A DNA stretch of 64,000 nt, taken from assembly GCA_009617715.1 (NCBI GenBank), contig VTFK01000068.1:620001-684000 (forward strand), written 5' to 3'. The notes under the pieces were generated by a model, which saw only the letters and a program-made list of their open reading frames with translations, was not told where the DNA came from and made no database searches. Shown in pieces: positions 10,818 to 24,819 of this stretch (the stretch's first letter is position 1; the number at the start of each line of letters is the position of its first letter). The position numbers were made by a program, and so were the translations under genes. This stretch comes from Plectrocnemia conspersa (Eukaryota > Arthropoda > Insecta > Trichoptera > Polycentropodidae).

Positions 10818-13800
10818 CAAGTAACTATACACAAAACATTTTTTAATATGCGTGTCATTACATTTTTTTCTTAAAACGCATATTTTAAATTTGACTTTAC
10901 CATTAATATGATGTCAATTTGTTTTCATTCGATAACAATTATTGTTTTGCAGCAAAGCTTTGTATTAAATCTGTCTTAAAATTATTCATTAAATTTTGAA
11001 GCCCTTCCTACAAATTATTATGAATACAAACTAATTGATGTACTTGAGTTATTGCACAACATGTTTATTAACAAGAATTAAATAATCAATATAAACAATA
11101 ACAAGCAATTATACTAAATTAGGTTCAAACATAAACGAATATATTATATCCATATATTTTTTTATGCACAATAAAAAATCACTATATTATTTGATATACA
11201 TATGTAAATAATATTACATATACAACATTGAATCATAATACCCTACAAAGGGACCAGTTTTTAAATAAATTCATAGCAAGCTCTACAATTACAATATAAA
11301 CCGTAATTTAGTCATTCGAAAGCTTACGTATTTGAACAGTCCCCCAATAACTCGAACCCAGTAATTTCATCCACGATTTTATTACGACAATAAAGAGTTA
11401 CGGCCGAATTAACGGACATAAGTCAAACAAAAGGGAACGTTCACGGTCAAATAAAAAAAACGCTACTTACTTATATACGAGTATAAATTAGGTAAATGCT
11501 CGGATTATTGCTCCGATAAACGCAATTCATATGTGAGATTGTATTTTAACTTGCTCGTATCACGTAACGTTATTATGGCTCAATTTATACGCGTGGTAAC
11601 GTGAGGCTATTTTTTGGGGTGGTCTATCGAGATCTGTGTAGATTGTTCATAAATTGTATAAAACAATGGCAAATATTATTTAGGCGTATCCGATCTCGAG
11701 ATACGGGAACGCTTCGGGGTAATTACGGTCAAGTTAAGATGATAAGCATCTCCGTTTTGGGATGAAACGAGCCGGCTCTTATCAAAGTACTTGAGTTTGT
11801 CCTAAATATCTTTAATAAACTATGTTTTTTGTGATATTTATCAGAAATTGTAATATCATGTGTATATAATATATAATATTTAAAATATAGTATATGACAA
11901 AATAAATGTAAATCGCTCAAGGCATTTTTTGATACAGGAGGTATTCTTGATTTATTATCGTCTGCGTATCTTTAAAGAGCACTAAATAATGATAAATCGT
12001 TATCTTGTTTCTATTTCCGAAACAATGACTTCATAAATAAATAATATCAAAATATACCGTATAATGCTGGCAGGTACAGTTTATCGTATTTATCAATTCA
12101 CTTTATAATCTATATATCAAAGTAAATTAAATTTACCTCTGTCTGAATATCCGTGATTATTATAAGAATCTGATTTTTAAGTGACTTTCTCAATTAAAAT
12201 GTACATTGTATATTTGTTTTCGAAGGAGAATAAAAATATTGGTAAAATATAATAATGATTTTTGGATCCAACTGATTTTTATTATTATATAATTGTGCAT
12301 AATAAATAAATGTTCTAAGACACATTATTTATAATATATTGTAAATTTACCAATATCTTATTATAATTCTTAATAACGAATAGTAATATATTTGGGCCGC
12401 ATAAAGTCTGGTTAAGAAAAAAGATAACTCGATTACCTCTATTACCTCTATTTTTTTATTATTAATAAATTACTACTGATTATTATTTACCTCAATATAT
12501 TGTTTGTTAATGTATATAATAAATTATAACCTTAAGTACATGTTAACCCCAAATAGACTCTAATATATCTGGGAGATCAGAACTAGTGATTATTTTATAA
12601 ATATAATTCCGATCAATCAATCCAGATATGGTTTTTCTATATTTTTTAAATCACACAAATGACTCTCGTGACGCATAATTAAATTAAAAGTGACATATAT
12701 TGCTTGTAAACTGTAGTTTATAATTAATAAAATGTATTTCATCTGATTTACAGATTTTGCTTTCAGTCTGGTGGGTCATTATTTATTTAGTAGGTGTTGA
12801 GTTTGTTTACTTAAACAATAAATATACTAATATAAAAAAATGACAATATTTTTCTAAATAAATTTTGCAATTGTAAAATAAAACAGATATAAATATATTT
12901 TCATATGGGTTACATTGCGTTCTACAAAGTTTACAGGAAGAAATACAACATTATAATCTGACTACCTGTCGGTTTTTCACTACCGCGAGGTACCACAGCT
13001 TGTAAGTGTACGAATACCAGACGCTCAACTATTTGGATTTTTAATATTATTTTTACTCTAGTTTTAATATTTAATGTTTATAATTAGATATTTGAACTAT
13101 TGTATATCTATGCGCTACAAAAAAATATACTAAATTCTATTGAAATCATAAATACTTTTTGTTTTAAGATTATACGACGAAAAAAATAATCTTAATCATT
13201 AATCGTTAAATTAATAACTGTAATATTTTTTTATTCTGAAACTAGAAAATATTAGCTCCGCCATAAATGTGGAACCAAATCATGTGTAAAGTATACTATG
13301 CTTCATTTTTAAGAGTTAAATACTTTTCTATCGATTTTAAATAATATTGCTCTAATTTTTTTACTTTGTGTGATTCGTTTTACACACCAAATATCATATG
13401 ATAATATTATTAGTATATGCAAAAATAGTATTGCTAATAATAAACCATAAAAAGTATCACCTAATACATGATACATGATTTCTAAACTGGCATTACTTTT
13501 AATAGCATTATAATCGGGATATTTTTTACTAAATAGAATTGTTAACAACATTTAACTAAAAATAAATTATAATAAGATCAATAATAATAAACTGTGCTAC
13601 TTAAAATTGTACTATTCATAAATCGTATATTTAAAATTTTGTAGCAATAGATTACAAAGTATAAATACAGCAAAATAATGCATATAACACAATATAGATT
13701 TCATATTAGAGACTATGACAAAAAATTTGATTATTTATATCAATGTAATATTAAAAAAGATGATATTAAAAAAAATATTAAAAATATATTTTACTTCATT

Positions 13801-16434
13801 GTTTACTTCAAAAAAAATAACTGTAATCTAAAACTAAAAATCAAACATTATTTACAAAAGAAAATGATTTTGAGTATTAACGTGCGCTATAAAAAACAGT
13901 TTTAACATATTTTACATAAAAAAATACATACATGCTTGCAAAAAACTAATAATAGCACTATATTTGATAATTATATACAATATCAAAAACAGAAGGTTGG
14001 TGCCAAAATTATTTGTAAATTAAAATAAAATATTTTTTTTATCTATAGCCCAAAAATCAGTGCTAAAAAAATATGATTTTAAATACCATTATAAAATTTT
14101 CTATATATTAAAAATAACAAGACGTTATTAGGAAAAAATATAGTATATTTTAATTTTAGATAAAAATCTGCTACTGTTGTTTGAATTATAGATATGATTT
14201 TATTTTATATTTTCGGCTATTTACAATTATAAAATAGCGTCGTAATTAATATCCAAAAAAGGTCTTTATTCAACCCCATACGTTCCGTAAATAGAATAGT
14301 GGCATAACTAAAATATTGCTGTTAATAATATGGTTTTATCCAAGGGTTTGTTTGTACTCAAGTAAAATTATTTTTCGGGACTTTATTATATTTAAAATGT
14401 TTGTAACTATCTTACGAATAACTATAAGGGGCTATCAAGTATATTACTAAATTATGGTACACTTTTTTCATTAAAATAAAATATTTATTCAACATGCAAA
14501 TTAGCAATAGTAATTTATTTATAAGTGTCTAATTTTTTTAACACTAAAAAAACAAGAAGCACGGAGCATTTTGGGCCATAAATTAGGGCAGAGATTTTGC
14601 ATATTAAACATTATGATTTATGTAGATGAAATAATTTTCAAAATCTAAAATTTGTCATGGATACGCCCACGCGTGCGTCCAACTAATAACTAGCAATCTT
14701 GTTACACAAAAAATAATAATTGATCAGATTTTTTTGTATAGAATATTAATCATAATTTTATATTAGAAAACAATATAAAACTACTTACAAATACTCTCGT
14801 TTGCTGTTATTATGTTACACTAGATTTTTTCTCGTGGTCATGTTCAGTTATTGAAGTGTTTGTTGGCTACACGCACGCGGAGGGCCATAGGTCAAACGAG
14901 AAATGCTGTGAAAGGAGAGGCCGCAGAATGGGTCAACTGAAAACGCGAATATTCCTATTATTATTGTAGGTATGTATACCTATGATATGCATCGTGGAAA
15001 CCCGGAACCGACAGCGATAGGTGTGTCCGAGCCCGAACACCTTAACAGATCATACGGCTAACAATGGACATATTAACTCATTGCGTGGGATACTGTTGTG
15101 TGTAACACATATTTTTAATTAAAAATATACTTTATAAGTTTCTCTTTAGAGGTGGGCGATTTTTTATAATTATTAACATTAACTTCTAAGATAAAATCTT
15201 CAAGCTTTGATTTGATGCTATTTGGTCGGCTGGTGTTGAGTCGTGTTGTGTGATGATTGTTTTAGGCACGACTGCCGAGATTAGTTTGTTTGATCAGTGT
15301 GTTATTAAAATTCATGTACTTACACAAGAACCTTTATATAACGTAAAATGTCAAACAATGTAACATTTATAAGCCTGCGTAATATAAATACGTTATATTC
15401 AATACACATTCCATACTTAGGATTAATAATAAAACAAATAAACAAAGATCGGAAGGCGATTCTTAAGAATAAAGCATAAGTATAACTTACTGAACATCAA
15501 AGCGCCATAGAACCAGAAATACTACATAAACTTCCCAATGAAGTATATCCTATCGATTATTTTAAATCAGTTCCTCTTTTTAGCTAAAAGAATTGTGAGC
15601 ATATTCAATATATATTCAACTGAATAGGATGACGGAAGTTCGGTTAAAATTTTTTTTCACATAAAATCATATTTTCTGTTACATCTATAACTCTTGGTAC
15701 TTAATTTTAACTCCACGATTAAACTGATATTGATATTAATAATACAATACTAGGTTTATTACAAACGTAATTATATCAAACAGATATGACTCAAATTTAA
15801 ATCATAATTAACTATATTAAATTTGGAAACCAAATATTATCTAATAAGCAATGACCCATCTTTGCTTTTAATACTTTTTTTTACAAATCAATCGAACAGA
15901 TTATAAAATCAATACAAACACAATTGTTTTGTTCTACAGTCTACTATTTAGAGCATTGATTATTATGATTTATTATGCAAATTAATTAAATGTATATATT
16001 TTATTTTGTTGTTACCGAATTTATACAGAAATTCGATGAATTAATAACACAAAACATATTTACGTTACCAAAATGATATTGTCATAGTTTCCCGTTCAAC
16101 TTATTAAAAGCGTAATAAATCGAAATGTTATTAATAGTTGTGACTCACCGAACAAGTGTATCAGTCACGCCAACGTACGTGACGATTTTTTTTAAATGGA
16201 CAATGAGTGTTCTTACAAACACAAAGGAACGCTATATTCGTTTGACAAATGTCGACTGATTGGTAAAATATACCAATATGCTAATTTTCAGCTGTTCAAA
16301 ATACCAAAAAAGCATTCCAATAATAAAATTAACAAATCAACAATCTTTTTCCACCCCAAAATCATCACATTGGCTCAAATCAAAGGCACCCCCTTATCTC
16401 ATAAGTACAAACATAGTGAACATTAGGAACAAAC
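10818..16434. other. Gene-free AT-rich tract
   Basis: No gene is supported. 13-14 kb is almost pure A/T. Slightly GC-richer pieces without identity occur at 11400-11720 and 14840-15080. At 11336-11370 CAGTCCCCCAATAACTCG resembles one end of the pogo-type MITE at 40263. 12655-12690 carries a short GTGACGCATAATTA word like the LINE 3' end. A copy of dispersed repeat D lies at 12565-12625. Confidence 0.4.
12565..12625 (-). repeat. Dispersed repeat D, partial copy
   Basis: CTGGGAGATCAGAACTAGTG and the following 35 bases match the complement of 37015-37072, the 3' part of the repeat D copy there. Short and diverged. Confidence 0.5.
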
Positions 16435-17050
16435 GAGAGTTCACCCGAAGTTACGCTAAGCGGAGCTACGCCAAGCATCGATCAAGAACGAGAAAGCAGC
16501 CGCTTCCTTTTAACATTAACGCTGGTGAGAGCAAAGAAACCTTCTCTATCTAGGTCAAGCGTATATAAACGCAAACGTTGCGCGCATTATTCACTTCCAC
16601 TTCTATAAGAAAAGTGCACATCATACAAGGAAAGTAAATAAAAAAAAATCTCATCCGTTTTGCTCAAGTATATATAAACGCATACATAATGCACATCATC
16701 CACTTCCGCTCGAAATTCACATTCTATAGAATTTTTCAATAAGAACTTTAACCAGTCACTCCTGACTTGAAACACAAAAGAGTTTATCAGAACTCGCACC
16801 CAGCCAAGCATCAAACAAACAGCAAGAAAGCAGCCGCTTCCCTCTTCACGTCAACTTAGGTCCAAATACGACGTCCAAAATTGGATTAAATTTGCAACAA
16901 TTTTATATATTTTTTTTGCGAATTTAATAATAATTTATAATAATATTATCTTGGTACTTTCTATCAAAATAAACGCGCAATCGCTAGGCCAGCACAATAT
17001 ACGTTTTTGATTATTTATATGTTTATGGATATTATGCAGCGATTAGCCTA
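16435..17050 (+). repeat. Dispersed repeat C, longest copy, with internal duplication
   Basis: The word AAAGCAGCCGCTTCC occurs twice (16492-16506 and 16827-16841), each preceded by a CCAAGCATC segment. A TATATAAACGCA segment is likewise doubled (16562 and 16672). From 16826 to about 17030 the sequence matches the complement of 22365-22565, including the CTTCACGT, GGTCCA-TACGACGT and GTACTTTCTAT-AAAATAAA blocks. It is therefore a mobile or dispersed repeat. No transposase, inverted ends or target duplication were found, so the class is unknown. The short open frames here are not genes. Confidence 0.6.
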
Positions 17051-17890
17051 TGAATCGTTAAAAATGTATAGATTTAAAAAAACGTTTTTTTTTCAAATCT
17101 GTAAATTTTATTTGTTGAAAACGATATCTTCATGGCTTAGAACTGTTGGGCGGCGTCTCAGATGGAAGTGAGGATGCTCCATGAATAATAAAACTGTACG
17201 ATCCTGTATTTCTAGCGACTGATTGATTTATTAATTTAATTATACTGTATTTGTAGTTAAAATATAACGACATGATTAATGTGTTACATGTGTACATGAT
17301 GTTCTATACGTGTATTTAATGATAATTACATATAATTCGTTTAATGCATTACACGTGTATATATTGATAATTTGATTAATGTGTGACACGTATATGTAAT
17401 GTGTTTTACAAAATCCAGAGTCTGATACAATACTGAGATAAATCTATAATTAATTTTGTGTATGTCTATACATTACATTTAATTAAAAAGCACGAGCTCT
17501 CGAACCCGACAGAACTAAAAAAATGACGATGCCCACTTTGCTTGAAAGCAGAATCGAAGAATAAAACATGCTCATTGTAGAGGATTAACCCAAGTGTTAA
17601 TAATAGGATATCAAAGTAAAATTATATTATGCAGATTTTTCTCTCAGTAATACCGGTATACGTGTGTAAATAATATGGTTTTCCAATATCTACATAAATA
17701 AAATAAATATTTTTATCAAAAAACTAGGAAGGAATCCGTACCTTATTCCCAAATTAAATATTAAAAATCAAGAAAATCTCGAATTAATAACAAGCTCTTC
17801 ATCATAAGCTGTTCTACGAGTTAAAAGAAAACAAACGGTTATTCTTCAAAGCCATCAGAGTTCATGTGAATACAAATCAGATTTCCAAAG
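17051..17890. other. Non-coding DNA with a diverged tandem repeat (17275-17400)
   Basis: Around 17275-17400 three imperfect units of about 50-60 bp share a TTAATG(T/C)(G/A)TTACA(C/T)GTGTA core. Otherwise AT-rich and featureless. Confidence 0.4.
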
Positions 17891-17899
17891 CATACACAT

Positions 17900-18330
17900 C
17901 TAATTTAACCGACTGGAAGCTAAACGTCGGCGCTCTCAATTTCGCGTTTATCTTTCGGATCTGTGTGTGCCAAACAAAGGCGAACACGAAAATGGCTCCT
18001 GTCCGAGCAGAGAGCAGCAGATCGCAGATTAATTAGATTAGTTCTGTGTTTTGCGGTACAAAGGACCGCGTTTGCCTCCGGTCCCACACGATGGCGATCG
18101 TGATGAATGATAGAAAGCGGCTTTCCTTTCGGCTACAAATTGACTACAATTATTCAGCGTTGATAATCTCTGGGACCGCTTTTGACTGCACCCCGCGACA
18201 GGGAAATTGATTCGAGAGATAATGAGCGCAATTAGATCGCCCTTGATCGAAATCGATGGCATTAATCAAAGAGAGATAAGTGTTGTAGTAGCGATCGAAC
18301 TATGAACGGAAATTGCCACGGCGATTATTA
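17900..18330. promoter_or_regulatory. Candidate conserved regulatory island
   Basis: A GC-richer island with several core words (GATTAATTAG, GCAATTAGATCG, GGCATTAATC, GATCGAAATCGAT) and no repeat or consistent coding frame. The minus-strand open frame here has no family resemblance. Confidence 0.35.
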
Positions 18331-19590
18331 TTGCAATGTACAAAAAAAGTGGTATTCGTCACGTATTTATTATGACGATAAGTATAGGGGTAATAAATTT
18401 TTCAATCGTTCAATAACTGATGGAACGTGAACGTTATGAAACTAATGCATGTTGTTATTTTTATTATTATTAAAATGAAACAAAATTGCGGCGATTAGGA
18501 CATGTTCGGAAATGTATAAGGAGAAAATCGTTTCCCGTGAATGAAACTTTACAGAAACCAAAACATTACTTTTCGTGTAATCTTGAAAACAGAGGTCAAA
18601 TAATTGGTTTACCAACGTTGTTGGTTATCGCTTGGGAAAAATATATTTATAAAATATACACAAGAGTTTAAAAATAACTCTCTACACAAAAAAAAAATAG
18701 AATAATTTCTAAGTGAATAATAATTAGGTATAAGCTTGAATTTTTTTAACCATAATATTTTGTGTACTATTATTATACATATTTCATATCGATTATAAAA
18801 TTATTTCAACATAATAATTTTTAAAGGTCAAAAAAATATTGTTTGTATTATTTGAACTGGTAAAATTTTTTTCACGCTTAATCTACTATTATAATTATGT
18901 TTATTACTAATATATATATATAACCTCAGCCCTTACAACAAATTTTAAATTGTCCATTTTTTTTCAATAATGAATATATACGTATCTGTTTTCGTCGTAA
19001 TACTATGTCACGTAGTTTTTGAATCGTCTCAAAGATTGGATTAGACTCTTGGGTTTCCGATGACTGCTTAGCTAAATAGCTAAAACTGGTTGGACGGTCA
19101 AAATGAAACTGCTGGTTATTGGGCTTGTGTCGTCTTGGTCAATTCCGCTTGGTGAAAATTCAGAAATATTTGCAGCGCTGAAGTCAAAAATAAAAGAAAG
19201 AAAATATAAGCAATTCATTAGCTTAAAACATATTTTACAAAAAGCCTTCTATAAAAAATATTTTCGAAGTTGCTCTAAAAAATTTATATGAATAATGGTT
19301 ATGGTTTATTTCAAATACTTTTTTCTATTATAAAAAGCTTAGAATCAGATACTAAAATTATTTTTTAGAAGATAAAACTGATGCGGTTTAAACAAATAAC
19401 TAATAAACCATTATTCGATAATAAAGAATAAATGTAAGCGATGAAATAAATTTTAGAATTTGTAGCCAACTAGAAAACTAACTTTTTGTATAATGTAAAA
19501 TTAGATTATACAAAAAAAATAGTATATATTTTTATTTGTATAATATAATTTTACAATCTATATTTTTTTATATATAATAAAAATTTCATT
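18331..19590. other. AT-rich non-coding DNA
   Basis: Nothing recognised. Short open frames at 18486 and 19103 show no family features. Confidence 0.35.
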
Positions 19591-20395
19591 TTGTTATAAA
19601 TAACTCTAGTATAGAAATAGTGGATAATAAAAAATATTTAGGAGTAATTGTTGATACAAAATTAAATTTTAAAGAACATTGTAATTACATATTAAAAAAA
19701 ATTAGTAGAAAAATAGGTTTATTATCTAGATTAAGAAATATATTAAGTATAAATACAAAAAAAATAATTTACAATAGTATAATATTGCCCCATTTTAATT
19801 ATTGTGCAACACTATTAAATATGTTAAATAAATTAGATAAACAAATGTTGCAAAAAAATTACAAAATAGGGCAATGTGAGTAATTTTAAATAAAAAATAG
19901 ATTAACTAATTGTAAAAGTATGATTGATAGATTAGAATGGTTGAATGTTCAAGAAATATTGAGTATGAATGTTTTAGTATTTATATATAAGTTAGAAAAT
20001 AATATGTTACCAAAATATTTTAATAAATTTAATAAGAAATAAAGATGTACATAAATATAATACTAGAAATAGAGAAAATTTAAAGATAATTAAGTATAAG
20101 AAAACGAGTACGGCTAGGGGAATTATGTACGGAGGTTTTGATTTATATAATAGTCTTCCAAGAGAAACTGAAACAGCAAAAAAATATAACGGGTTTCATA
20201 AATGGAATAAAAAAACACCTTCGTACATATAGAAATAAATTATAATATTAAGACTTTATTATTGTATATTTTTTTTTTTTCTTTTCTGTTATGTATTTTT
20301 TTATATTTTTTTATATATGTTTACTAAATTTGTTAGATGTAAAGATTAGCTATTAAGCTAAATAAATTAATAAAATAAATAAATAATAAATAAAA
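19591..20395 (+). mobile_element. AT-rich CR1/jockey-like LINE, 3' end
   Basis: The plus strand from about 19605 reads DNKKYLGVIVDTKLNFKEH, then a run ending in NSIILPHFNYCATLL. After a frameshift near 19855 it reads NRLTNCKSMIDRLEWLNVQE, and later YNTRNRENLK and MYGGFDLYNSLP. This order (LGV-D--L-F--H, ILPHF-YC-, W--V--R, YNTR, S--Y-G---WN-LP) is that of the CR1/jockey-group reverse transcriptase C-terminus. Codons are extremely A/T-rich, unlike the LINE at 1-976, so it is a different family. It ends in a TAAATAAATT-type tail near 20350-20395. Several frameshifts mark it as dead. Confidence 0.8.
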
Positions 20396-20599
20396 ACTAA
20401 ATATAATAGATACAGAAACATATGCTTTTTAATTATTATTTTTTACAAATTTTTATGTATGCATTTTTACACAAATATGTAAAAACAAATATTTATCAAA
20501 AATTTATTTCCAATAAGCCAACAAAAGTAGCGTTTTTCAGGAATACTCGGAACTTGAATTTTTTTACTTGCTCCACGGGACTTATTATATTAATGATAA

Positions 20600-20750
20600 A
20601 GTATTAGAATAGCTTACAATCATTAGATGTAAAAATGGACGATATAGCTCGATGTTTTATAATTATTTATCATGATATTCCTACGTGAGGTTAGGGAAAT
20701 CTAGGGAAACCTAATCTGTGATGATGGATCAGAATTATAAATAATAATCG
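20600..20750 (+). repeat. Dispersed repeat D
   Basis: The segment with ATAGCTCGATG, ATCATGATATTC, GTGAGGTTAGG and CCTAATCTGTGATGATGGAT aligns along its length with 36940-37040 (plus) and in part with 31826-31910 (minus). No ends or coding sequence are visible; class unknown. Confidence 0.6.
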
Positions 20751-21855
20751 AAAAGATTCGTCCCTTAATATCTTGGTCTTTCTAAAAACTTATTTTGCCA
20801 AACAAAAATAAAATAATTTAACAATCGCTGCTTTAAATATATCGTTATAATATTTTGTTTTTGTTAGTAAAAAACTATGGCAAAAAAATTGCATTTTTTA
20901 TACTAAATTAATATATATGCTTTTTACACATATTATATAAATATTATTTAAAAAAAATAAATCAATTAATCTCGTGACTATTTATATTTTTAAATTAATA
21001 AACATTTTAAAATCAAATTTGCGCAACGATTATGGATGGTCCTGATAAAAAAAATCAATTATGTCATCTGTTTTATTTTGCATATTTGTAGATTTTTGTA
21101 TTATTTTTTCACTTTAAGGAATCATATAATATATGCTTTACTGCATTTAATTATGCCTTAATGTTAGCAATAATATATATGTTACATACATGGTGTTGAA
21201 AAATAATAAATTATGCTAATAAATCATTTTTGTTATCTTATATTTTTTTGCTGTTTTTTTTTCTATAGTCAATATATCATTTATATAACTTTATCATTTA
21301 ATTAGATCGTTATAAAAAAATAAAACTAGTTCTAAGATTAACATTAATATATTTTAAATCAGCACATAACATAATATATCGATGCATTATGAAGTGAAAT
21401 ACAAATATTTACGTATCAACTAATAAAACTATTTTAATAATATTTATATAGTAGATTTTACTTGCATTTTTTACTCTCTAGCTCTGTTTTTAAATTGTGA
21501 ATGCTATATTCTTAATAAAACAATTATAACAGGTAATAATTTTATAGGAAGAAATAATGGATTAATAAAAAGAGAATGGTGATAATCAAGCTTGAAACAA
21601 TTATCAGAGATAGCTTAAAATTAAAATTTTTTGTATAGTTTAAAGGTTTCAACATTTTGAGGCAACCTTACTTTAAATTAATTAATATATATACATATAT
21701 ACAAAATAGTGTTTTTCGCAAGTTTGTTTATTTAGGAATAGTATGTAACAAGTAGCAAAAACAAACATTAAAAAAGACAAATAAAAAAAGTTGAACGGTA
21801 AAAAAAAATTTAGGGTATATTCAAAATGTATAATAAATAGATGTTTGCGATTTAA
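20751..21855. other. AT-rich non-coding DNA
   Basis: Nothing recognised. Confidence 0.35.
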
Positions 21856-21860
21856 CCAGC

Positions 21861-21990
21861 ACGATATTACAGTGGTATAATTGGTTACTAACACCCGAAA
21901 GACTTAGGTTCAAATTTAATTTCTGAACCTCCTAGTTGGGCAGCCGCAGATGACAACTTTTTATTACGTGAAAATATTTATGGTCTCCAA
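21861..21990 (+). repeat. Candidate tRNA-derived SINE
   Basis: GATATTACAGTGGT (21863-21876) resembles the D-arm/A box of tRNA-Asp or tRNA-Glu. GGTTCAAAT (21907-21915) is a good B box about 35 bases downstream, the normal spacing for an internal RNA polymerase III promoter. The acceptor and anticodon arms do not fold into an intact tRNA, and the sequence runs on without a CCA end. It looks like a SINE head rather than a tRNA gene. Confidence 0.45.
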
Positions 21991-22364
21991 CTTTGCTAAT
22001 CAATTTAAAGATACGAATATGCAATATTAGAGATGGTGGAGGACAAATGAAGTGATTTATGATTTTTTAGCGTACTCAAAAAATACTCCTATATATATAA
22101 CGAAAAGAAAACACCTGAAAACACAATTATCAAGTATCAAATCAAATTTATTAAAATTTGTTTGCAAATTATTGATTTATTGCTTTTTAAACATTTAAAA
22201 AATATGGAACATAAAAGGAAATAATTAATGAATGTGAAATAGTTGCAGTAAATTTAGGTATTTGGTCCGAAAATTCAAGTCGAATACCTAAAAAATAATA
22301 AAAAATCAATAACAGCACCAGCTGAATTATATAAATTTAATGTTTTTATAGATTGTATATCGTA

Positions 22365-22640
22365 TAGATCAAAAACGTATATTATGCATTTATTTTTATA
22401 GAAAGTACGAAGACAATATTATTATAAATAATTATTAAATTTTATAACAATTTTAAAAACTGTTGCGAATTTATTCCAAAGATCGGGATGATCTCTAGAT
22501 TTCAAACGTCGTAGCTGGACCTTGGTTAACGTGAAGAGGGAAGCGGCTGCTTTCTCTGTGTTGTTCGATGCTTGGCTAGTGAGAGTTCGGACGTACTTTT
22601 AAGATTACCATCTTTTAGGCATCCAGCTCTCGTTTATTAA
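22365..22640 (-). repeat. Dispersed repeat C, second copy
   Basis: The complement of this stretch follows 16800-17040 block by block: GCTTGG near the left, AAAGCAGCCGCTTCCCTC, CTTCACGT, GGTCCAGCTACGACGT, and an AT-rich part ending in ATACGTTTTTGAT. The second half of C1 (GCGCAATCGCTAGGCC) is deleted here. Confidence 0.6.
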
Positions 22641-23199
22641 GCAACGACGACCATTACCTATTTGGTCAAATCCGACTGAGGTCCGACATCCTACCTGGGC
22701 TATCGCTAGTACTCGGGCAATTTAAGCGAAACTATTGATGGTTCTCGGCATCAGTAATTAATTTAGAGAGACGAATAAGTCATATTATGGAGGAAGGGGG
22801 TAGCGGTCATTGTCATGTTAATTGTTAAAAAAAATTGTCATAATATTTCCGAGCGCGAATTTCGTTCAGTGATCCATTTCTTCTGTACGAAAGAAAAAAA
22901 CTATTTCTCAAATTAATCGTCAATTTGTCTCTGTTAGTATTAAAGATCTTTAGCACTAAGAAGTAACGTTTGTCTATAACTATTATTCATGAAACAAATA
23001 TCAAAATAAATGCAGACAAATATACCAGGCTTTTAAGACGACGAACCAATAATATTCCTAGAATGGACAAATGTATTGAGGTTTTGATTATCATAATAAT
23101 AAATATAGGGGAGTTCCAAATATTTTTTGGTAAAATTTATCGATAACATTAAGACTTAAAAGATTATTTTAAACAAGCTGAATTTTTAATATGCATCAT
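22641..23199. other. Non-coding DNA
   Basis: 22640-22760 is a moderately GC-rich segment without identity. The rest is AT-rich. Confidence 0.35.
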
Positions 23200-23560
23200 T
23201 TAAGTTCGTGCGCTTCGGTGTCCACTGGATGGGCGTCGCGGCTCGCTCCTCCCCCATTGTTGCCAGCGTGAATAATTGAATTTTAATATGGCGGGTAACA
23301 CTGAGGCATATCAATTTTGCGATAGTGCATAAATTATGAGCGACACGGCGGCCATATTTTAACCCGATTCGCCGGAGGCAGTTTCGCGGGCGGAGATACG
23401 TCGGGAATTAACGCATCGCCGATCGGGAGGGCTGGCTGAAGAGATACCGAATAACCTTTTGCAACACATAGGGAACCTTTCGCTTCGTAGATGATAACCT
23501 TTTGACGGCGGCGACGCGGAGCGAATCGTACCATTGCTCGTTCGATGTGAATGGTGATAT
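23200..23560. promoter_or_regulatory. Candidate conserved regulatory island
   Basis: The most distinct GC-rich island of the gene-poor half. It includes GGGCGTCGCGGCTCG, TATGGCGGGTAAC, CACGGCGGCCATATTTTA and GACGGCGGCGACGCGG, with TAATTGAATTTTAAT between. All short open frames lack family features, and the island contains no repeat seen elsewhere. Confidence 0.35.
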
Positions 23561-24819
23561 GAAATACGTAGTACTTGATGCATATCGTTAAGTAATAAAT
23601 TTAAACAAATTGAACATTCTATGCGTGTGGTAATTTTTTTGCTCTACGCGCTCATTCTCTAGCACTTGCACATATGTAAACATAAAGACATGATCTGATT
23701 AACAAATAACATTTACTTTGTAACTATGTAAAATTTACGGAGATATTTACAATGCTCTAGGAATTTCGTTAAGCTAATTAATCAGAATAAATGTGTATCC
23801 CTCGAGAACCTTAATTATTAAATATAGCTCAAATCAAATTCTAGTATCTTGAATACTTGACACTGTAAAATATTCATGTATACAGTACTGTAATTTTTAC
23901 AGTATATATTTTTGTTATAAAAATGATCAAAAAAATAACCTAAATAGCACAGCAAAAAACATATTGTTTTAATTCACATTGCACCGATTCGTGTTTTTCA
24001 CATCATAATCGATAATAGCTTCGTGTAATTTATGAGCTGTGTTTTGGATTTGCAGACATTTGCTAATGCAGGTACATTATTTTAATATCCCTTATAATAG
24101 GGTTGCCAATTCAGGAATTGATTAAAACAAGATCGTATGTAAACATATTTTTACTTTTTCTCTGTCTTCTTTTTGTTTTGCAACTCACACTTTTTCAGGT
24201 GGAATGCACTTAATGTATAATTATAGTAATTCTCTAATTTCCAAAATATTATAGATTATTGTTTTATAATAATTAAATTTTTAAATAGTATAAATTAAAA
24301 TATATTGCTTGTCAGCGCACAATACAATTCTAACATACTGGGTTTCAAAACTTTTTATATGTGATGCACAGTTTATGAGTTCTCAAGTCATGATAATGTC
24401 ACGCCAACGTTGAAAAAAAGCGTGAAAGGATTATTAGTGACAAATAATTAAAGTTTTTTGCCCATTAAATCATTATGGCTGACCACCCCTAAGATTTTTT
24501 ATCGTAAGAATTGAATAATAGCGCAGAGAGACGGACCAAAAAGAGTGGATATCTTCTTTGGCCTAAATGCTCAAAATAAATTTTAATATTCTTAGACTTG
24601 AAAACCGAAATACTACAGTCAATACAAATATGTAAAAGATTTGCGATACATTTTAAAGAAAAGGGTTGCCTCACATATCTGCAAATGCTAAGATGATCTG
24701 CAAAAATATATATAGGTGTAGTGTAAAAATAATTCATCGTTAGTCTTTTCCCCAGATTTTTCCTGATTTTCCTTTTAGTTGATAGCCCTGCACATTAATA
24801 CACGCACATACATCGTATA
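23561..24819. other. AT-rich non-coding DNA
   Basis: Nothing recognised. Confidence 0.35.
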
